Shown one piece after another: positions 1-8,200 of a DNA stretch of 11,071 bases. The DNA lies in NCBI GenBank assembly GCA_028565635.1, contig JAOXYB010056700.1, forward strand, positions 1 through 11,071, read 5' to 3'. Under the pieces are notes generated by a model that worked only from the letters and a program-made list of their open reading frames with translations, had not been told where the DNA came from and did not search any database. The first letter of the stretch is position 1, and each line of letters begins with the position of its first letter. The DNA comes from Phoronis ovalis (taxonomy: Eukaryota > Phoronida > Phoronidae). The position numbers and the translations under genes are program-made.

Positions 1-22
1 ACGAAATTTATACAAAAGATCG

Positions 23-51
23 TGACCTTTGCCCTTTGACCTGTGACGTCA
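23..51. promoter_or_regulatory. Heptamer array of nuclear-receptor-like half-sites plus a CRE palindrome
   Basis: Four units start exactly 7 bp apart: TGACCT at 23, TGCCCT at 30, TGACCT at 37 and TGACGTCA at 44. On the minus strand this reads as AGGTCA, AGGGCA and AGGTCA separated by single bases (two overlapping DR1 arrangements, the type bound by HNF4, RXR or PPAR family receptors). It abuts a perfect cAMP-response palindrome. No gene start is visible nearby, so function is unproven. It could instead be the end of an interspersed repeat, since AGGTCA-rich tandem motifs occur in mobile elements and the next bases (about 55-80) look GC-richer than the surroundings. Confidence 0.4.
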
Positions 52-1032
52 TTTAGCAGCGCCGTCTACCGGAAGGCACTGAACGGACTATATACCTACT
101 TAGGTAAGCTCAAACTTCTAGGCAACTCGATATTTTATCACTTTTGTAAACGTAGATCTTACTCTTGGAAATGAAAATTTAAAATAAACGCGCGTTAAAC
201 ATATGCACGTGTCTCTCAGTAATTTGTAGCAATTAAAAGAAGTTGATAATTTTACAGTGCAGTCGTGTTCTAAGATCCAGCTAGTAAAAAACTAACAGTT
301 GCTTGTACGTAACTAAGTCTAAGTGTTCACTTTAATGTTGATTTCTGGCAGGTTATAAACAAATATCATATTGAAATTAGATCCCTTAAAGTAAATTTCA
401 AATGCTACATGTATAGAATATGGTACTTGCCAGTTTTATCTACGTCTTTTCTTCTGTATACAGTATAATCGTATAACTTTGTAGCACAGTTTCAATGGAA
501 TGATTTGTCGATATAACGATTTAATTTTATGTATATTTAAACATTCTTAAATTTTATGTAACAATACAAGATGTCGATATTTGTAAGAATCACTTGCATA
601 CTTAATGACTCATGAACTAATTTACTTAAAATTAATTAATTTTAAATAATTTATAACAGCGATGCACGTGCATACTGCGGCCATACATTTCAACTAAGAT
701 AATAATTATTATAATTCGCTTGTAATCGAATTAAACTGTAAGAAACACGTGGAGCGCAAAAGAAATAGTAACTATAATTTAACTTCCAGTTGCATCACTT
801 CAAATACTTGTTTGTAGTTTTGTGAAACTTCATTTAATTTTATGTATGCACCTACCATTACTTAATTTTATACCTTATATCCAGTACTAGTTCCATCCAG
901 CATGCATGTGAATATTCTTGTTTTTATAACGAGTACCTGTAACAGTACCAGCTACTTGATTATCATTACTACCAACGGGATAGAGAATTTCAGACGGGGT
1001 TTCCGAGTGCATGCTTTCAATATCTACTGGTA
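52..1032. other. AT-rich intergenic DNA, no gene seen
   Basis: No ORF with coding character, no RNA gene and no long repeat is visible. The stretch holds many A/T runs and three CACGTG palindromes (206-211, 665-670, 746-751), two of them preceded by ATG. It may lie between genes or in a long intron of a gene outside the window. Confidence 0.6.
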
Positions 1033-1046
1033 ATATATATATATAT
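1033..1046. repeat. (AT)7 microsatellite
   Basis: A run of seven AT dinucleotides, directly followed by ATGAG. It is short and typical of AT-rich animal DNA, and lies about 75 bp left of the GC-richer repeat-like island. Confidence 0.8.
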
Positions 1047-1121
1047 GAGTTTTAAATATTCTTGTTATTTGACACTAAGTTTTGTGGTTCTTAGTTGTGT
1101 TATTTTCAAATGCTTGTCATG

Positions 1122-1465
1122 CCTGGTTGATGTGACGCCCGGAGAGCACTACCCCTGGATTGTGATAGGGGTGTGCCGCCCAGGGGTCCACCAAACCCCC
1201 GATCCTAAACTATTCCAAGAATTGCCAAAACGCCTACCCTAGGGTGAACCCTGGAATAGCCTAAATGTTAAAATACCACCCGAAAACAGCAATCAAAACC
1301 CCACCCTGAAATATTTTCCCAACACAAAATACCTACCATGAAATATCCCACATGCCAAACTATCCACCCTGAAATATGCTAAAGGATAAAAAAACTCCCC
1401 GAAGAATAGTACACGTATACATACCTTTACATTGACAGTGCCCCCGGGTGGTAACACTACCAAGG
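1122..1465. repeat. GC-richer repeat-like island with weak terminal inverted repeats and about 30-bp internal periodicity
   Basis: This 344-bp block is clearly richer in C and G than its surroundings and biased to C on the plus strand. Its ends, 1122-1149 and the reverse complement of 1438-1465, match at 18 of 28 positions without gaps, both ending in GCAC. Inside, degenerate units recur: accctggaatagcc at 1248, acccgaaaac at 1278, accctgaaatat at 1303, accatgaaatat at 1335, accctgaaatat at 1366 and ccccgaagaat near 1397, spaced 25-32 bp. This fits a decayed non-autonomous transposon or a minisatellite-bearing repeat. No target-site duplication is obvious and no coding capacity is seen. The family is not identified. 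Confidence 0.5.
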
Positions 1466-3640
1466 AAGTCGACTGTAAACATTCAAAAATTAAAAAAACA
1501 ACTCCATAACCCACACAACAGTGAATAAGTCCATTGAATGTCTAATTGATTTCTTTTTTGGTTTCAGGCTAATTGTCGTCCACCATTAAACTACTTATAG
1601 CTTCCAGCAATAAAATTTATTTACTCCATTTGTTTGACATTAATATTAGTAGAAAGCACATATCTAGCAGGTATTTAAACAATCAACTCATAGCCGAAAA
1701 TAAAAATTAGGTGCTATACAATGACAGAACTCAAAGGTACGAACACCTTGCTGTCAATGTTGACATATTGGCAATTATTAAAAGTTGCTTAACTTTTGGT
1801 GAAAATGTAAAAAAGGAAGATTGATATCAAACAAATAAAGTAATATCTGTCAAGTATCTTGACGGTACAAATAATACGGTACATTCATCCCAAACACAAA
1901 TGAATTATATCGCAAAGTAAGGGTCACTTAAAACAGAAATTGTCTGTGGCAAGGCGCTTTAACAAAATGGACAAAATTATATTAAACTTTTCCATATTTT
2001 AAAATTTTTACCATATATATTTTGCTGCTGGTATAATTGCACAGTACTATCGTGCTCGTCTTTTGTATTTCCCTCTTCCAATCATTTTAGACAAATAACG
2101 TTTTAAAAAATTTAGGTTAATTATTCAGTTGTATGGCTAAGACTAGCATTGTAGTGTCCGAAGTTTACTTTATTATTACTTCTTGTATGTTAAAGAAATG
2201 TTCACCAAGCTTAGACATCTAGGCTGAGTCTATGTAAAGTAGTAAAAGATGCACGTGAAATCTAAAAAGTAAAATAAAATGTAGGAAAGCAATTATAAAA
2301 CTCACTACCTCTATAAATAATTGAAGTGTTTTAAAGAAAGTTTTTCAATAAATTGAAAGTTTAATATAAGTATTTAATTCTCATCGTTTTGTCTTGCCGA
2401 CATTGGCTAATTATTGTAGCCCCATTACGTACTTGAGAAAACTGATTCACTTGTGTCATTCATGCAATCATCAACATTTAAATATGGTTAATAAATACAT
2501 CGTTTAGTTTTTCATGTTTAATTTTTTCGGACTAATACTGTAATTATCTCCAATACACGTGAATTTAGCATAATTTTGCAGTGCAAGCTTGATTTGAAAT
2601 AAACACTAAACAACGTATTCGTCTCTTAAAACCAATTTTTAAAAAGGTTTTCAGAGTATTAGAAAATGTGAATGTATATTCGAATATATAATTGAAATTC
2701 AACTTGGCCATACTCGTTGAATGAAAATTTACAACCAATAGCTTTATTAGTTGACGTGGTGATAACTGTTGTTTGATAGTGAATTCGGAAAATTCAAAAT
2801 GTTTAAATAGTTACCATGGTTTTTTTATCGAAAATCAATGGAAGTCTTCCGGGTACGCTCAAATGTGTAGTGAATTCCGAAATTCCAACCAGGTGGTCTT
2901 GAGTCACTTTTAATTAGTGGTGCCTCTTGTACATAAATCGAAAGTTGATAAGAGACGTTAACTTGAATTATGACAGTTTTATTGGGAGCGCTAGATTAAA
3001 AATATCGCCATAATGGGTTAAATATTATAAAGCAATACGTAGGTGCGACAATACTGTACTAGATATTGCCATGTCGCTACCTGCTAATTGTACTGTATGT
3101 CTGCTAATCTAAAACTTGCATAGCTTAGTGGGAGCAATCGTGTCGTTTTCTCTTGTAGCAGCGGTTTAATGGGAGATGCTCGTACGAGATGATACAAATG
3201 AATAATATTATGAAGTTGTTGCTGTCCGTCTCATAATGTATAAATAAACAAAATTCGCGATAATTTTGAGAAATATAAAGTGTACTCTAAAACAACTATA
3301 CCAAAGTATAAACGAGATTCTCGAACACATTGTTTCCGCTGAGGTTTTAGTGTATCTTCCAAGGATATTATACGAGTCGAATAATTATAAAGTTAATTCA
3401 GTTAGAATAAATTAAAGAATCAGTTATACACATTTATAATCAAATAGGCATCAGTCACGCAGTCCAGTTCTAACTGGGATCATCCCTGGGCTCGCTCTCT
3501 TGTCTTACGTCGAGAACACTTTTATTACTCAAGAATCTACTAATCAAGTCTTGTCTCATCATCAGATTTACTCATGCCATTATGCATAGTTCAACTCTCT
3601 ACTCAACTATGACGTGCTGCTGATAAGGGTGTTATTGACC
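1466..3640. other. AT-rich intergenic DNA, no gene seen
   Basis: No supported gene. Minor items: an acceptor-like tract ending at AG 1566-1567 with a 10-codon frame and AATAAA at 1609-1614; CACGTG at 2252-2257 and 2556-2561; a near-direct repeat tagtgaattc (2777-2795 and 2868-2886); and an imperfect inverted repeat at 3041-3050/3072-3082. None is strong enough to name as a functional element. Confidence 0.55.
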
Positions 3641-3648
3641 ACCGACTA

Positions 3649-3708
3649 CATTAAAATGCGACACTGTAGTATAGTGGTATTTCGTTTGTGACATCGCATT
3701 TTGCAATG
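3649..3708. repeat. Imperfect inverted repeat (hairpin) with tRNA-type A-box in the loop
   Basis: The left arm 3649-3664 (cattaaaatgcgacac) pairs with the right arm 3688-3708. This gives 16 base pairs, with two bulges on the right arm (aca at 3691-3693 and gc at 3703-3704). The core is a perfect 9-bp stem (3653-3661 with 3694-3702). The 23-nt loop contains tagtatagtgg (3667-3677), an exact fit to the RNA polymerase III A-box consensus TRGYNNARNGG. No convincing B-box follows, so it is not called a tRNA or SINE. Confidence 0.45.
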
Positions 3709-4373
3709 AGGATATAAGTTATGCAGCAAAGGCATTACCACATTAACTTGAAACGCAACTGGAATCTTTGTGGAAATTTAATCTACATCACTATCATATC
3801 ATCATAAAGCGACGTTCGCATTCTAAAACTTGAGTGTTCCCGAGTTTAGTACCATGGTCTAAAATAGTGCAAAACATGTTTATATTACTTAAAAAGTAAA
3901 AGGTTTTACTTCAAACGTATTCACTATATTAACATGCAAAGTCATCATAATCATGGTATAGTATACTGTATTTTACAATTTGCACATATGTTAAATAATA
4001 TACAAAAAGGTAACTATAAAAATGAAATTCAATCAAAGTATATAATTATTCTAAAACACCTAAGATACCGATATAAAGATAACAGAACGTTACTTTTTAT
4101 TAAAGAATGTTTCGGACTTTGATATGACCAAGAAAACTTTAAGCTTCTATATATACACAATTGCTAACATTTGCAGAATAACTTATATGTGTATGCCAAC
4201 TAAAATCAATGAATGTCTTAATTCACAACATTAACAAAAGTAATATATCTAACAATATATAATTATGTATTTGGATAATGATTTTTTTTATCGAAAAAAA
4301 TAGCAATTAAAATTGCAATCAATCAAATTTATACAATAATGCTTCATTATTACAAACAAAATGTAGATAATTT
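3709..4373. other. AT-rich DNA downstream of the sacsin-like gene, no gene seen
   Basis: Strongly AT-rich. The only ORF of note (3934-4122, plus strand) encodes 62 residues of low complexity rich in Lys, Asn, Tyr and Ile with no recognisable domain, as expected by chance here. The minus-strand AATAAA at 4101-4096 may be a distal poly(A) signal of the sacsin-like gene. Confidence 0.55.
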
Positions 4374-4482
4374 TTTAATTTTCTAGCGCTTTGAAATAAT
4401 TAAATATTTGAATCTCAGACTTATCAACTGTTATAACACCACTAAACTTTACTTTTATGAACTAAACTGCACAGTCATCTGA
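4374..4482 (-). terminator. 3' UTR with candidate polyadenylation signal
   Basis: About 104 nt past the TAA, the minus strand reads ATTAAA at 4379-4374, the commonest variant poly(A) signal. About 10-20 nt further on it is GT-rich (cattttgtttgta, about 4363-4351), as expected for a downstream element. A canonical AATAAA also occurs further on, at 4101-4096, and would give a 3' UTR of roughly 400 nt. In AT-rich DNA both can arise by chance, so the site is tentative. Confidence 0.45.
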
Positions 4483-4764
4483 TTAATATGCATAAACACA
4501 GTGCCTAGCTTGTTCTAATATCTTTACTGCCAAGTCAATGGCTTGGGCTGCTTTAGCGGCGTCATACAGCTCACTGGGTATTTTTGAGCCACATACTTGA
4601 TCAGGATAGCGCATGCGTGTAGAACTACCAACGAGCATTTCGAGTTGGTTAGCCAATGTCGAAAATGTATTATCCAGACTAGATGCCAAGATAGAAAGAT
4701 CATGAGTCTGATCAAGGCGGCCATCTTGGGCCAAGTGAACTGCCTTTAATGCCTTCTCTGCAGA
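4483..4764 (-). CDS. Sacsin-like protein, terminal exon (second half of HEPN domain)
   Basis: This exon adds 93 codons and a TAA stop (4485-4483). It follows a good acceptor (ttatcttttag|TCT, AG at 4766-4765). The join is phase 0 to phase 0: ...WTCFKAHQ from the large exon meets SAEKALKAVH here. Together they give the typical HEPN helix pair (CFK.HQ.AEKALKA), then helices around SILASSLDNTFSTLANQLE, an RMRYPD segment, and a last helix (LYDAAKAAQAIDLAVKILEQ). RYPD is also typical of sacsin HEPN domains. The catalytic HEPN RNase pattern Arg-X4-6-His is not seen, so a dimerisation or nucleotide-binding role is more likely than RNA cleavage. The open frame has no ATG at its left end; its first codon comes from splicing. 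Alone it would be an unexplained small ORF. Confidence 0.9.
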   Translation of the reverse strand, partial: SAEKALKAVHLAQDGRLDQTHDLSILASSLDNTFSTLANQLEMLVGSSTRMRYPDQVCGSKIPSELYDAAKAAQAIDLAVKILEQARHCVYAY

Positions 4765-5299
4765 CTAAAAGATAAATGGTAATAAAATGTTGTAACTGTA
4801 AGAGGCATGGTTAACCCTGATGTATTTACTTCAATAAAAATAAGAGTTCAAAATTGAATCCTATGTTTCTGTTTCCTTCGGTCTTATCTTAATTAGACCT
4901 TCATCAGTCCTCTCCGACTTGACAGGCCGAAATATTTGTCATTAGAAAAGTATTAATCATTTCACTTGTCATCAGATAAACATTCATTCTGATATTTATT
5001 TCCATCAACAGAACTTTATATATGACGTTTAATTAACCCAAACTCAGATAATTACGCAATAACTTTGTCAAGCAGGCCTCAAGAGGCATAACGTGTAAAC
5101 GCTATAGACACTTGGATGGATACTGGATATTAACGAGTTTATGAAAACAAATTTTTAACAGAATCACCTACAAGTATCATACGAAAAGTTTGAATTAATT
5201 ATTCCCATTTTAATTTTGGTTAAACAAACAAAACTGAGGGAATCAAAACGTTACAGCAATCCTATGTTTATCACTTTTTGACGAAATAATAAAACTTAC
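4765..5299 (-). other. Phase-0 GT-AG intron splitting the HEPN domain
   Basis: The donor is gtaagt at 5299-5294 and the acceptor is ttttag ending at 4765, with a T-rich tract just before it. Length is 535 bp. The sequence is AT-rich with no coding signal. If not removed, the frame would run 18 more codons (VSFIISSKSDKHRIAVTF) to a stop at 5245-5243. It contains a hammerhead-like half motif (4876-4907) and a short perfect hairpin GCCTCAAGAGGC near 5075-5087. The boundaries are supported by the HEPN domain becoming continuous and conserved-looking after splicing. Confidence 0.88.
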
Positions 5300-8200
5300 T
5301 TGATGTGCTTTAAAGCATGTCCAAACATATTCTGCTTCATGAACGATACAGTTACCGCTGTCATTTGGTGCTGCATCACAGTCTTTCTCTGCTTGTCGAT
5401 ACCATCGGCGTGCTTCCGTAGGCTGAGGATTTGCCCTGAAACTGCATTCTCGGTATGCTTCATAAAAGTCTTGTTTAGGACTATGTCTACGTTGACCAGT
5501 GTTACGCTTCACACTGTCAAAGAAAGAGGAGTAAAAGTCCGGTTGACCATGGCTAGTACTCACTGCTTGATTTTGCTTGAGGCGAGAAACTTCCAATTGT
5601 ATAAATTTACAAATCTCTGTGCTTAATTCAATTTGATCCAAATGTTTATCTGGGTGCCATCTTAAATAAAGACGTTTCACTACTTTCTGTCGTTGATCTT
5701 CTGATAAATGTTTCCAGGCATCTTCTAGTTGTTGCCGTACTTCTTCTTGGGTATGTTTAAGCGTCTGTGGTTTACATGACTCAGCTTTAATTGGAATCCC
5801 TTCGAAGAGCATTAATTCTCTGCCACTACCAATATCACGATGAAATTTGTATATTTCCGTTGCATGGACATCAATAAGTCCACTGTGCTTCCCAATATCA
5901 ATTTCGTACCTCTTTTGGAAAACAGATAGAGTTAATTTTGTTGTTTCTCCAATAATAATTGCAAAAATGAAAGTGGAATTTCCATGTTCTCCGTATTCTT
6001 TTGGATCCTCTGATTCATATCCCACATATTCACCCTTTTTGAATTCAGTAAAATCACATCGGAGGAGGTCGTGTAAATCTAAGGGAATTAACTGCCCCGC
6101 ATTCCATAAAGGACCTTGCGCATCGGGTAACGCATCTGAACGTTTTATTCTCAGTTTGTCTAACACACCTGACATTTCTTGCGGTGTCGTTTGTAGCAGT
6201 ATAGCAAGACAGTTGAGTTTTCTGTCTAGAAGGGGATGAATAATTTTTACAAGCGTTTCAGCGATGATCGTATACGCAACTGGATCGAGGTGTGAAGTGT
6301 GTTTTAAGTAAATTTTGTACAGTCCACTCTGTGTGTCGTGGTAAATATTTTCTACTTCATCAGTGTTTGGAAGCTTGTTACCTTGATATGTTAAATATGT
6401 GACAATTTTTTCTAAGCTTATAATTACCATACTTGTCAGTTTTTCCCCAACTATTTCAACATTATCATCAATATCTGAACCAGGTAATGTCGCTTTGACG
6501 TGCTTAAGTATTCTCATTATCGCTTCACATAAGTTTTGTGATGATAGGCGACGTTTCAGTTCCTCAGTGTGCATTGCTAGAGTTCTTGTATTAAGGCAAT
6601 CTCCATACATCACTACTTTAATCTCCTTAGAGAGCATTCGAGGCTGAAGCTGCTGAGGCAGCATTTGAATTATATCTTGTTCATCTAAATCCGTATTAAA
6701 ACGCACATCACATTGTCCAAGGTTTATAAGAACATGTAAATTAATAGGTAGGTCGTGCAAACGTTTAACTCGCGACTCTAAAGAGGAATCATCAGCGAAA
6801 ATTAATTCGGATGAACGTTTTAGATATCTATTTGTACTTAGGAGCCACAGTGTGGATTGTTCTCCAAATTCTTTATGAAAGATTTCCTTGTCACTATATT
6901 TCAATATTAAATTAAACAAATATCCCATGGTCCGAATAATTACTTCAGTCTCATTCGGATCGCAACGCTCATCCCTTATTTTACCATGAAGATTATTTAA
7001 TACATCAATACATTGAGATATTGTGACTTCTTGTGTAGCTCCAACGTACTGGAATAGATTGTGATACTTCCCCAATTCGCGCGGTATTCCATAAAGGTAA
7101 GGTTCTAAGTTGGGGTTGTGGTCATTTACAGTCTGGTAAGGAAAAACAAATTTTCCGTTTTCGAATAAAAAGATGAATCGAATCGCTCTTAAAGTTTGGA
7201 TAGATGTATCGTTATATGTCAAATTCTTCATATTTCTCAACAGAAAAGAATAGATTGTTTCCATTATACTGCTTTTTGCGTATTTTGCTTCTGTTGTGGT
7301 GACATCATCACAGTGACAAATGTGTACACAGTGTTGGACAACAATATCAGTTGTAACGGCAGTTTTAACTTTAAGCAAATCAAGAATATTAATTTGTTGA
7401 GGATATTCCTTGCAGGTAGATACTAAATTCTTTATATATTTAGGAAGTAGATTAACTGATGTCCAACAGAGCTGGACTGGTTCAGCTGATAACATGGAGT
7501 CTTCAAACGCAATATATTTCTTGCATTTAGTCGTCTGGCCATATTGCGGATAAATATCAGTGTATGTGCTCGGTATGCTTTGAGGTTGTACAAATTTTAT
7601 TGATTTAGCTCGCTCCAGTAAATATCTCTCTTGCATCACATTTTTACGATTGAACAAATGTTTTACAAGTATGCTAGACTGCTTTATAGTCTGTTCCGTC
7701 TGCTTCTTCAAAGCTTCAGATTCAACGTATACTGCAAATTCTAAAAACATGTTAGGCGTTACGTCATTTACCATTCCAATTTCGATGAAAAACTGCTCCC
7801 ATATTAGTGTGTACTGTTCGGGAAGAAAGTTTTCATCAAGCATTGCACTGAACACCTCGTTATTTCTGTTATAGAAGAAACTGGCTTTCCGTAAATTTCC
7901 ACATTTGTCAAGTACAAATTCAAGGTTTTTCAGAGCATGAATGATCTTAGCTATATCTTCATTCCTTTTACTTATATTTGAGGACAGTTCTTGCTCCTTT
8001 CTTTTTGATTCATTTATTTCATCTTGAATCTTACACCATTCGTCTCGTAAGTACGATATGTGCTTATTTCTTTCGATTTCTGACAATGTTGCAAACGAAG
8101 GAAAAATCAGCTCAGTGTAGACGTTAGCCTCTGTCTTTTCAGTCACACCTAGAAACTCGTACAACTGTTTCAGATGTGTGTTTTCTTGCAAAAGTACCAC

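Noticed and set aside
1045-1242. 65-residue plus-strand ORF with a hydrophobic N-terminus resembling a signal peptide
   Set aside because: The second half lies in the GC-richer repeat-like island, no domain is visible, and the start follows an AT microsatellite. Chance ORF is likelier.
1293-1514. 73-residue minus-strand ORF
   Set aside because: It is the complement of the degenerate ACCCTGAAATAT units and has no recognisable protein features.
3667-3740. tRNA gene suggested by the A-box tagtatagtgg
   Set aside because: No B-box (GGTTCRANNCC) at suitable spacing and no acceptor or anticodon stems can be drawn.
3934-4122. 62-residue Lys/Asn/Ile/Tyr-rich plus-strand ORF
   Set aside because: Composition simply mirrors AT-rich DNA, with no motif or start context support.
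4524-4724. 66-residue minus-strand ORF overlapping the terminal exon in another frame
   Set aside because: The overlapping frame carries the HEPN helices and joins the upstream exon in phase; this one has no such support.
4876-4907. A complete, active hammerhead ribozyme
   Set aside because: Stems I and III and the NUH cleavage site could not be found, and the core departs from consensus at two places. Kept only as a half motif.
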